Source: JBCCSZ01 sp039199225 (GTDB lineage Bacteria > Bacteroidota > Bacteroidia > Chitinophagales > Saprospiraceae). Taken from it: a stretch of 20,528 bases of DNA. A program made the translations under genes and the position numbers. The notes under the pieces were generated by a model that was not told the origin of the DNA, did not search any database, and worked only from the letters and a program-made list of their open reading frames with translations. This document shows, piece after piece, positions 1-7,721 of the stretch (positions within the stretch are counted from its first letter, which is position 1; the number at the start of each line of letters is the position of its first letter). The stretch lies in NCBI GenBank assembly GCA_039199225.1, contig JBCCSZ010000128.1, forward strand, positions 1 to 20,528, read 5' to 3'.

Positions 1-2776
1 CTGATTCTACACTTTTAACTTCTACAACATTCATATTCCCGATAGGAATGAAACCCGCCCAGTAATATGGATTAGTAGCTCTCATACGTGAATCCTGAAT
101 ATATTTTCTTTTCGCCAGAGCAAGTGCCTTATCCTTGGGATTACCCTTAGATAGAAAGTCATAAAAGGATTCCAATAAAATTGCTGTTTGCTTATCGTTT
201 ACTTTCCAAAGACTTGTTACAACTGAGCTGGCGCCAGCATACAAAAATGCTCTTGCAAGACTTATAACTCCCTCACCTCGTTTCATTTCACCAACTCCAG
301 TTTCACAAGCACTCAGCACAACCATATCAGCTTCAAGCTTCAGATTATAGATTTCTTTCACATACATTGGCGATTGTCTAAAAGAATCCTTACCAGAATA
401 AAATAATAAAAACGAATTACGTCCTTCTGTACTGTCTGATTGAGCATGTGTAGCAAGATGAATAAAACTATAATTAGAGGCAGCATCTAAAAAGGCTTCT
501 TTATCTGCATTTTTCCCAATAAGAGGTTTGCCAGGTATCATCTCAAGAATATTCATAACTTCCTTTTGATTAAACATCAGTGGACCAGCAGATCTAGTTA
601 TATCATTAATCTTTAAATCTTTATCTAAAAATAATGGAGCAACACCTAATAGCTCACCGTTTCCTCTGCTCAAGCTCGCTATACTAGTCTCACTAAGTAA
701 TGACGCTGAATATGTGTAGCTAATTATCGCTTCATTCAGCCAATAAGGATACGTTTTGCTATTCGAATCCTTAATGACAGATGATTTAGTAATTAAAGCC
801 TCGAAAGGAAGCTTCCAGAATGGACCGTCTGGAGCAATAATGACTCGTTCCCTCAACCTTTTTTCAAACGGCTCAATAAGATGACTAAATAGATAATATC
901 CCGTTTCTAAAAATTCCTTATCGAAAAGAGAGTTATCTTTTTTACTAATAGGAAAGTTAATTATCAAGCTATTGAAATTATTAATTGCCGATAGCATTAC
1001 CTCTGAAAGCTCAAACCGATGAAAGCTAAAACTATCCTTGTCTACAGTTGCAACTATTAGATTGGAGTTACCAAAGAAAAACTCTATAAAAGTTTGATCT
1101 TTATCCAGTATTGAGCTTTGAAATTCTTTTAATCCTTTGGTAGCTCCCTTAAATCTAAATTGATGATAAAGAGGATAATTCATCTTTACGAATGATTTGA
1201 AAGCTTCATATTTCCTCTTATTCTCAAGTAAATAATTCCTTTCAGTAATAGAGAGAGTGTCTGCTGCATTGAGATGATCTAATCTTTCCTGAATATCAAT
1301 TTCAATTTGCAATATAGAATCTGGTACTTCAATAATTTCTTCAATATCAATATTTTGGAGTGATTCTTTCAAAAGAATAGCTTTACTTTTTTCCATATAC
1401 TTCCAGGCAAGTTCTAATAACTCACTGTTCCTAATTTCCTCATAATAGTCTAAGACATTAAGTATCGCTATTTCAAAGAAGACATAAGAATTTTCAAAGA
1501 GTATTTGTTTTGATGATGAAGTCCTATAATCTTCGATCAGTCTATCAATCAAATCCAAAGATAGGCTGTCATAAATCATTGCTTCTTCTAACATAGTAAG
1601 TTCCCCAGATACTTTGTACATTTGCCTACACGACTTACTAAGATTAGTCAAACCTTGCAGTAGTTCTAGTTCATCACTTACCTTAGTCAAGGTAAATTCA
1701 GACGAGTGTTCAAAGTTCAAGACTTTAATGGCCTTAATAAAAAAATCATAAGCCTCATTAAGTTTATTGGTCATTAAATGTATTTCACCTAATTGATTTA
1801 GGACTGCAGCTACCTTATAGTGGTTTTTACCTAACTTCAACATCCTTATTTTTAGTGCCTTTTCGCAAAATCGCTTGGCCTCATTAAGCTCACCTTTCGA
1901 AGTTAAACAAGATGCTATGTTCACATATGATCTCGCATTATCAAAATAATTTTCACCAAAAAATTTTTTATAAATTCTAAGCTCATGCTTATAGAATTTT
2001 ATGGCTAAGTCGTAAAACTTGCGATTTTCATAACATATCCCCAAGTTCCCATAAACCTCTGCGGCCCTCAGATGATCTTCGCCAAAGAGGGGAATGATAA
2101 TGTCCAGTGTCTGTTCAAAATAAGCAATGGCCTTTTTGTATTGGCCGATGTCTTCATGGATGGCGCCGAGGTTGAGCAAATCGTCGGCAACTTCGGAGGA
2201 GTTTTCGCCATAGTGGGCTAGGTTGATGTCTTTGGCGCGCTGGAAGTAGGTCAGGGCGTGCATAAAGTCGCCGAGGTTGACAAAGGCGACGGCCAAATTG
2301 GAATAGGCATTGCCGACGTAGGGGTCGTCGGGTCCTTTCTCGGCACGGAAGATGGGGAGCGCCTTTTGGTAGTATTCAATGGCTTGCTGATAGTAGCCTT
2401 TTTCGTCGTAGGCTATGCCTACATTGTTGGCGGCCAGGGCCAGATCGAAGTGCTGCTCTGGGAAGATAGCCTGGCGGGTGCGGTAGGTCAACTGCCAATA
2501 GTGGATGGTGGAGTCGACCTGGCCGTTGTAGTAGTGCGCTTTGCCGAGATTGTGGTAAACATCGGACAGCAGCGCACTCGGGGTTGGAACGCCATGGCCA
2601 AATTGCCGCCGGGCTGAGTGGCTGACGGCCAATGCTTGCCGGTATTCGTCTGCCTGGAAGTGCGTTTTGGCCTGTGCCAGTAAATCTCGGACGTGGCTGG
2701 TATCGACTTGTTGTGCGCCAGCAAGTGCGGGTGAGCCAATGCATAACAGCATCAGCCAAAAGACTGTTTTCCTCAT
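1..2776 (-). CDS. Exported TPR-repeat CHAT-domain protein (caspase-like), 3' end cut by window
   Basis: The minus-strand frame is open from an ATG at 2776 to the window edge, giving 925 codons without a stop. Residues 1-22 form a Sec signal peptide (MRKTVFWLMLLCIGSPALAG, then AQQ). Residues about 40-450 are tandem tetratricopeptide repeats, with motifs such as GNAYSNLAVAF and AAEVYGNLGICYENR. A linker follows, then a CHAT domain at about 680-920. The clan CD His/Cys pair is visible: H777 in HLATHA and C824 in VLSACETG, followed by LARAFLYAGASSVV and the family's NPYYWAGF block. CHAT proteins are caspase-fold cysteine peptidases; TPRs usually bind a partner or regulator. The signal peptide implies action in the periplasm or at the envelope. 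Only a short tail, in relatives often a membrane anchor, should be missing. The first 240 or so codons are much richer in G+C than the rest (see findings). Substrate unknown. Confidence 0.9.
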   Translation of the reverse strand, partial: MRKTVFWLMLLCIGSPALAGAQQVDTSHVRDLLAQAKTHFQADEYRQALAVSHSARRQFGHGVPTPSALLSDVYHNLGKAHYYNGQVDSTIHYWQLTYRTRQAIFPEQHFDLALAANNVGIAYDEKGYYQQAIEYYQKALPIFRAEKGPDDPYVGNAYSNLAVAFVNLGDFMHALTYFQRAKDINLAHYGENSSEVADDLLNLGAIHEDIGQYKKAIAYFEQTLDIIIPLFGEDHLRAAEVYGNLGICYENRKFYDLAIKFYKHELRIYKKFFGENYFDNARSYVNIASCLTSKGELNEAKRFCEKALKIRMLKLGKNHYKVAAVLNQLGEIHLMTNKLNEAYDFFIKAIKVLNFEHSSEFTLTKVSDELELLQGLTNLSKSCRQMYKVSGELTMLEEAMIYDSLSLDLIDRLIEDYRTSSSKQILFENSYVFFEIAILNVLDYYEEIRNSELLELAWKYMEKSKAILLKESLQNIDIEEIIEVPDSILQIEIDIQERLDHLNAADTLSITERNYLLENKRKYEAFKSFVKMNYPLYHQFRFKGATKGLKEFQSSILDKDQTFIEFFFGNSNLIVATVDKDSFSFHRFELSEVMLSAINNFNSLIINFPISKKDNSLFDKEFLETGYYLFSHLIEPFEKRLRERVIIAPDGPFWKLPFEALITKSSVIKDSNSKTYPYWLNEAIISYTYSASLLSETSIASLSRGNGELLGVAPLFLDKDLKINDITRSAGPLMFNQKEVMNILEMIPGKPLIGKNADKEAFLDAASNYSFIHLATHAQSDSTEGRNSFLLFYSGKDSFRQSPMYVKEIYNLKLEADMVVLSACETGVGEMKRGEGVISLARAFLYAGASSVVTSLWKVNDKQTAILLESFYDFLSKGNPKDKALALAKRKYIQDSRMRATNPYYWAGFIPIGNMNVVEVKSVES

Positions 2777-2801
2777 CGTATGTTGTATATCTGCTAGGTA
2801 T

Positions 2802-2829
2802 AAAAAGGGCCACCACCATTTCGGCGGCC
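2802..2829 (-). terminator. Intrinsic terminator or attenuator between LRR and CHAT genes
   Basis: Read on the minus strand, GGCCGCC pairs with GGTGGCC (7 bp with one G-U pair) around an 8-nt loop, followed by C and five T. It lies 70 nt after the stop of the LRR gene, so it should end that transcript. Its T-run finishes only 25 nt before the CHAT start codon, so it could also act in the CHAT leader. A second, overlapping pairing TTCGGC/GCCGAA (2820-2837) competes with it. Confidence 0.55.
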
Positions 2830-2898
2830 TTGCCGAATATAGAAAACTTCAGATAAAACAACAAATCACATACAAGGGGCGCTACCAAAGACCAGCCA

Positions 2899-4311
2899 CT
2901 AATCTGGCCATTTCCCTACAAAGACGTTGGTGTTGGGCAGCATTTGTTTAAGTGCCAGGATGTATTCTTTTGTCATGGGGTTGCCGCTGATGTCGATGTA
3001 AATCAGTTCTTTCAGTTGTGTGATGGAGGCGGGCAATTCCGTGAGCTGATTGTCCCTCAGTTGGAGTCGCCGCAGGCTCTTCATCTCTCCGATGTTTTCG
3101 GGTAGCTTGCGGAGCTTGTTCTTTTTCAAGTCCAACTTTTCCAAGTTGCGGAGTTGGACGATTTCCTCAGAGACTTCCTGAACACGACAGCCAGGGAGGA
3201 GCAGTTGTTTCAATTGTTTTAATTCGTAAAGACTGGACGGAAGGTGCCGAATTTTGGTTGAGGACAATTCCAAATGCTTTAGGTTTTGCATTTGCGACAA
3301 ATCGCTCGGAATGGAATCGATATAGCCGGACATTTCAATTTTTTCCAATTGGGACGCCCGAAGCATCCGTTCAAAAAATGCGTTGCCCGTATCCACATAA
3401 TACAATACGATGGTCTTGAGCGATGGAAGATCGAACAGCTTTTCGGACAGCTTAGCTTTTTCGCAAGCCATAATACGGAGGTATTCCAAACGCGGTAGCT
3501 GCACAATGTCGTCTGTCAAATGCATAGAGTCCGAGCGCGCCAACACCTGGCCGTTTTCCAAGCGGAGCGTATCCCATGCCCTATAGCTTATGGACCCGCC
3601 CAAGATCAGCTGCTCTACAGCATCCAACCGAAGGTTTGGAGGCGGAAAGTCGACCAGGGCATTGTTTGCCAAATAAAGGTGCTTCAGCTTTTTCAGTTGG
3701 CCGAGCGCATCGGGCAAGCGACCAATGTAATTATCGCGCAAGTCCAACTTTTCCAACTGTTGGCATTTGGCAATCTCCGAATCGAGATGGTGTATTTTAT
3801 TATTGTACATGGACAGCTCCACCAGCTGCTCCAAATTCCCGATCTCAGCGGTGATGGAATCTACCTGGTTGCTTTTCATCTCTAGGAATTGCAGACTGGG
3901 TATTTGGTAAATGACCGCTGGAATTTGATCAAAGTCGTTGTAGGATAGGCTTACTTTTTTGAGCTTCAACTTGGCAATGGAGGTGGTAAAACGATCCATC
4001 TTTTTTCGGACAATCGATAAGGTGTCCAACTTCTCAAAGAGGTACAAACTGTCTAGGTAGAGGTACAACTCTTCCTTCGGGTTGTCGAGGCTCAGTTTGT
4101 AGTAGGCCAACGGATCGGCCATGGCCTTTCGGATGTTCCAATGGGTGCGCAGGCGTTTTCGGCTCAGCCTACGAGTGGCGACATCTTCTGGCTCGACAGA
4201 AAGATCAATGAATTGGATTTCAGACTCATCGGGTTCTTCTACTTGGGCGGTGGCCAAGGACATACAAGCTCCTAAAAAAGCGAAGATGAGTACGAGTGAT
4301 TTGTTATTCAT
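2899..4311 (-). CDS. Exported leucine-rich-repeat protein
   Basis: The product is 470 aa. Residues 1-23 form a signal peptide. LGAC at 13-16 could be a lipobox, but ATA-Q at 20-23 also fits signal peptidase I, so lipoprotein status is open. An acidic, polar stretch leads to two blocks of leucine-rich repeats of about 23 residues. The first is at roughly 75-215 (for example LEKLDLRDNYIGRLPDALGQ) and the second at roughly 270-450 (for example LRRLQLRDNQLTELPASITQ); a non-repeat segment lies between them. The repeats are of the 'LxxLxLxxNxLxxLPxxI' type common in bacterial LRR proteins, which are usually binding scaffolds; no enzyme domain is seen. The gene starts 38 nt after the 4350-4976 gene, so the two probably share a transcript, which should end at the 2802-2829 terminator before the CHAT gene. 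The ligand cannot be told. Confidence 0.88.
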   Translation of the reverse strand: MNNKSLVLIFAFLGACMSLATAQVEEPDESEIQFIDLSVEPEDVATRRLSRKRLRTHWNIRKAMADPLAYYKLSLDNPKEELYLYLDSLYLFEKLDTLSIVRKKMDRFTTSIAKLKLKKVSLSYNDFDQIPAVIYQIPSLQFLEMKSNQVDSITAEIGNLEQLVELSMYNNKIHHLDSEIAKCQQLEKLDLRDNYIGRLPDALGQLKKLKHLYLANNALVDFPPPNLRLDAVEQLILGGSISYRAWDTLRLENGQVLARSDSMHLTDDIVQLPRLEYLRIMACEKAKLSEKLFDLPSLKTIVLYYVDTGNAFFERMLRASQLEKIEMSGYIDSIPSDLSQMQNLKHLELSSTKIRHLPSSLYELKQLKQLLLPGCRVQEVSEEIVQLRNLEKLDLKKNKLRKLPENIGEMKSLRRLQLRDNQLTELPASITQLKELIYIDISGNPMTKEYILALKQMLPNTNVFVGKWPD

Positions 4312-4349
4312 AGCTTAAGCGTTTTTATCGTACAGCTCAGACCACATCC

Positions 4350-4976
4350 TTAAGTGGGATTTTTGTAGGTCAGCCGATGGATTTCACTATCGTTTTTATA
4401 ATTCCGTTGGATGCCAAAAAGTGCGGCAAACATGAGGGGTGTGAAGATCAACAGATTGGTCGTCAGTCCAAGTTCTGCCAACACCAAGATGATGCCTCCC
4501 AAGCCAGCTCCTCCCCTTCTGCCCCTGACTTCGTATTCGTACCCCTGGCTCATGCCGTCGATGATGGAATAGACGTAGGCGAAAATACCCATCACGACAA
4601 ACAAAGCGATCAAAGGCTTTTTGATGCGTCGGAGGACACTCGGTCGTTTCACCTCCGATTTCAAGGTATCGGTATGCTCCTGCAGGTAGTCGTAAATTTC
4701 TTTTCTGATGACAGCATCGCTGATCAAAATTTCATCTGTCGAATCTTTGTTGTAGGTAAATCGCAGATTGGGATCGTCTTCGCGGTATTCCACCGAGTAA
4801 AGATAGCTGATGGGCAAGCCAATAAATTGATCACTGCGATGGCCGTGTTCCACTTGATCTTCTATCCTGCTAAAATTCACTTTGGTAGCCTTCAGGCGAT
4901 AGAGAACGGCATCCTGGTAGAGAATGAAGTTGTGTTCCTTGGGTTTTCGGTTGATCCAATATTTTTCAATGCTCAT
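4350..4976 (-). CDS. Small membrane protein of unknown function
   Basis: The product is 208 aa and I do not recognise the family. Residues 1-115 are soluble and charged, with a beta-rich look (FILYQDAVLYRLKATKV, GLPISYLYSVEY) suggestive of a small PH-like or SHOCT-like sensor fold, but this is only an impression. Residues about 120-142 form one membrane segment (PLIALFVVMGIFAYVYSIID). A glycine/arginine-rich loop (RGRRGGAGLGG) precedes a second hydrophobic stretch at about 157-190. The C-terminus is polar. It begins the minus-strand series that continues with the LRR gene, and it is divergent from the FkbM gene. The intergenic region (4977-5131) shows no clear promoter on either strand. Confidence 0.72.
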   Translation of the reverse strand: MSIEKYWINRKPKEHNFILYQDAVLYRLKATKVNFSRIEDQVEHGHRSDQFIGLPISYLYSVEYREDDPNLRFTYNKDSTDEILISDAVIRKEIYDYLQEHTDTLKSEVKRPSVLRRIKKPLIALFVVMGIFAYVYSIIDGMSQGYEYEVRGRRGGAGLGGIILVLAELGLTTNLLIFTPLMFAALFGIQRNYKNDSEIHRLTYKNPT

Positions 4977-5131
4977 TTTTTGTTGTCTGTAAGTACTGTC
5001 AACGGAATTATAAAAAGCTAATATAAAAATTTATTTGCAAAATGTACCAAATAGGTTGGTTACCCAAAGTCTTCGCAGTAACTTCCTCCTATCAATGCAT
5101 TGTACAATAACGACAGCTAAAGCAACACCTT

Positions 5132-5987
5132 ATGAGAGAGATTGCAAAAAAAACCCTGGATACTTTTGGTTTATTAAAGCCCCCTATCCAATTATCTCAG
5201 AGCTTCAAAATATCGGAAAGCACTTCGCCGATATCAAAATGTAAACAGCTGGCCGCTCAAGTTCGGAGAGCTTAGTCTCACGTACGATACTTCTGATTGG
5301 TATTCCAAACGCTGGTTTTTCCCCAGATACGACAATGGAAAGATACACGAACCTTCGGCCACACAAGTCTTCATAAAGCAAATCCACAAGCACGATGACG
5401 TTCTAGACATTGGCGCGCACCTGGGGTATTTTTCTTGTATCGCCGGTCGTCTTGCCGCCAATGGCAAAGTCCACGTGTTTGAAGTCGACCCCAAGTGCAT
5501 TGAGCTGATCCACAAAAATTTAAAAGCCAATCAGCTCAATAATGTGGAGGTTCACAACTATGCCGTTTCAGATTCCAAGGGGACGATAAAGATTCCAAAT
5601 CTGAAAAACCCCAACCCAAGCCTTGTCATCAACTCCAATAATGACGTAAACTATTTGGAAATCGAAAGCATTAGCGTAGATGAGTTTGTAGCCCAACAAG
5701 GCATTACGCCCAAGTTTATAAAGATCGATGTCGAAGGTGCCGAGTGGCAGGTACTGTGCGGAATGAAGAAAATCATAGCAGAAAAGTCTCCCAACATATT
5801 GGTGGAAATCCATGTGGACAAGCTTCGGCAGTCTTTTGACACAGACTACAAAATCATCATCGAATTTCTTCTAAATGCTGGTTACGCCATTGAGGAAATC
5901 GAGCACCGAAATGCCAATGGCAATCCCAGAAAGGTTGACCTTGACACACAACTCAAGGGCAATACAATGGTGCTTTGCACGCAATAA
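5132..5987 (+). CDS. FkbM-family SAM-dependent methyltransferase, reading frame broken near 5180-5184
   Basis: FkbM methyltransferases transfer a methyl group from SAM, usually to a sugar or polyketide hydroxyl. The body (5178-5987) is open and carries motif I VLDIGAHLGYFS, the acidic strand VHVFEVDP and the family signature KIDVEGAEW. That frame has no ATG or GTG before motif I and is blocked upstream by TAA at 5175. The frame one base back holds ATG at 5132 and a typical start (MREIAKKTLDTFGLLKP). Removing one C from the run of five C at 5180-5184 joins the two into a 284-aa protein of normal family length (GLLKP-LSNYLRASKYRKAL). In corrected numbering motif I is at 90-101 and DVEGAE at 199-204. 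No other damage is visible, so this is either a recent mutation or a sequencing error. If translated as given, only a shortened product from GTG 5475, lacking motif I, could be made. Confidence 0.8.
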
Positions 5988-6464
5988 TCCACTCAGGTAT
6001 TTCAATCTTCTTCCTAAAAATTCAAATGCCCTTCCTCAACGTTTTGTGGCTTGGGCAGTGGATGCGTATTGCTGAACGCTTCCTTTGACGGCTTTTGAAT
6101 GGCTCAAGAGCTGCGACAGTGTGCAGCCTCTAAGCCAAAAATTAAAAGAGCATCTAAGTTTTAGTAAATATATTTGTGTCAACCTCTCACCTATAAAATC
6201 CTCTTTATCTGCTAATTACAGAATAATCATAGCCAATTTTTCCTCTTTTTTTTGTGGTAAGTATCTCAGAATGTCTTTGGTAGCTTGCTACAAACACTGC
6301 TTCTTTGTGATCACAAATTAAGAGGAGTTGCTCAAGGGATTTATCCGATTCGGATCACTCCAAACTACTGCTAAGTCTCTCCCGAAGCGTACATCTCAAC
6401 AGGCTGTAAGATGCCACAAGATTTGCGAAATATAAACACATTTACTTCATATAAACCATTAGAA
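5988..6464 (+). other. Intergenic region, no gene seen
   Basis: This 477-nt stretch lies between the FkbM and lectin genes. Short open frames at 5875-6075 and 6085-6321 have no protein-like character. TATATTTG at 6169-6176 fits the Bacteroidota -7 pattern TAnnTTTG, but it lacks a TTG about 20 nt upstream and is about 290 nt from the lectin start, so I do not call it. No terminator hairpin with a T-run was found after the FkbM stop. Confidence 0.4.
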
Positions 6465-7541
6465 ATGAACACGAATTTCAACAGATTCCTGGCCGTTTTA
6501 TTTTTGTTTGCCATGGGTTCAAGCATGACAATTGCTCAAGTAAGTGAAAGAATGGAAAGCAGAGGTCTGACGCCTGGTTCTCGCACGAGTGCCAAGGACC
6601 CGCTGGATGGAAGAATATTCAGGATCAAGGCTGTATCTCAAAAAGCCAACGGCAGATGTCTCGATGCAGATGCTGGAAGCCTCGGAAAGAATGGTACCAA
6701 AGTCCAACTTTGGGATTGCCACAGAGGCGGTGGACCTACCCAAGATTGGAAGTTCGAAAAGGTCAAAGACAATACTTATGTCATCAAGAGCCAGGTAGCC
6801 CCAACCAAAGTTGTTGCACTGGATGCCGATGGTTATACCTATAACAAGAATGGCGGAAAGGTTCAACTGTGGACCACACACGGTGGCCCCAACCAACAGT
6901 GGACGGTCAAGCAAAACGCCAACGGAACCTACCGCATTTCCAGCGCAGCACCTCAAGCAGGTGGTCGTTCTTTGGATGCCGACAGCCGCAACCTGATGAA
7001 TGGTACTAAGATACAATTGTGGTCTCCAAACGGAAATCCTGTCCAACAATGGGCATTGATCGAATCCAAGAATGGCAGACCGGTCAAGTCCATCACCAAT
7101 GTCGCTAAAGGCAAGAAGGCTACGCAGTCAACAACTGCCTACAACAGCCCGGCTTCCATCGCCGTCAATGGCAACACATCCGGCCGCTACAGCCGTTCAT
7201 CCTCCAACGACATCACCCACACCAAAGATGCCAACGGCAGCTGGTGGCAAGTCGACCTCGGCGCGATCTACGACATCGATAAGATCGTTGTTTGGAACAG
7301 AACAGATTGCTGCTGGGAACGCCTCCAAAACTTCTACGTTACGGCTTGGGCCTTCCCCATCCAAGGCAACCTCAAGCAGGGTTTTGGTACTTCCGGACCA
7401 CACGACTTTACCAGCGGCAGCAACCCTTCCATGAACATCGGTGGAGAATTTATAGGCAGATACATACGCATCCACCTCGACAACGGAACCATGCCTTTGA
7501 GTTTGGGTGAAGTTCAGGTGTTTGGTGTACCGATTAAGTAA
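6465..7541 (+). CDS. Secreted lectin: ricin B-type beta-trefoil plus F5/8 type C (discoidin) domain
   Basis: The product is 358 aa when started at ATG 6465, which places a clean signal peptide (MNTNFNRFLAVLFLFAMGSS, then MTIAQ) at the N-terminus. An in-frame ATG at 6411 would add 18 polar residues before it and is less likely. Residues about 45-200 form a ricin B-like trefoil with its three repeats, seen in the repeated LDAD and VQLW/IQLW blocks and in QxW motifs at Q93-W95, Q144-W146 and Q194-W196. Residues about 210-357 form an F5/8C or fucolectin-like domain (ATQSTTAYNSPASIAVNG, WWQVDLGAIYDIDKIVVWNR, and GRYIRIHL near the end). Both folds bind sugars, so a secreted carbohydrate-binding role is likely. 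No catalytic domain and no type IX sorting domain are present. The next gene is convergent. Confidence 0.9.
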   Translation: MNTNFNRFLAVLFLFAMGSSMTIAQVSERMESRGLTPGSRTSAKDPLDGRIFRIKAVSQKANGRCLDADAGSLGKNGTKVQLWDCHRGGGPTQDWKFEKVKDNTYVIKSQVAPTKVVALDADGYTYNKNGGKVQLWTTHGGPNQQWTVKQNANGTYRISSAAPQAGGRSLDADSRNLMNGTKIQLWSPNGNPVQQWALIESKNGRPVKSITNVAKGKKATQSTTAYNSPASIAVNGNTSGRYSRSSSNDITHTKDANGSWWQVDLGAIYDIDKIVVWNRTDCCWERLQNFYVTAWAFPIQGNLKQGFGTSGPHDFTSGSNPSMNIGGEFIGRYIRIHLDNGTMPLSLGEVQVFGVPIK

Positions 7542-7721
7542 CTGAACACCTGGAAGGTACACAGGCTTTTTAGCTGGATTTCCAAGAAGTCATTGTACCA
7601 ATTTTTCGGTCTTACTATTTAAGACGCTTAGAGATAATAACTTCATACTCCTCACCGTTAAGCAGTTTGCCATGCCTGTAGGCAGCCCCAGCAGGCGAAG
7701 TAAATTGTTTAATGGTGTTTT

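Noticed and set aside
758..767. tRNA T-loop-like GATTCGAA pattern (minus strand)
   Set aside because: It lies inside the CHAT coding frame and no cloverleaf arms surround it. No tRNA was found anywhere in the window.
1..2776. TPR-CHAT protein as Csx29-like partner of a type III-E CRISPR (Craspase) system
   Set aside because: It has a Sec signal peptide, and neither a Cas7-11-like gene nor a CRISPR array is present in the window.
5035..5244. 69-aa plus-strand frame before the FkbM gene
   Set aside because: It overlaps the FkbM N-terminus in the third frame and has no protein character.
6085..6321. 78-aa plus-strand frame between the FkbM and lectin genes
   Set aside because: No domain, AT-rich random-looking composition, no initiation signal.
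7673..7684. Palindrome TGCCTGTAGGCA as a terminator between the convergent genes
   Set aside because: No T-run follows on either strand, and the loop would be too small.
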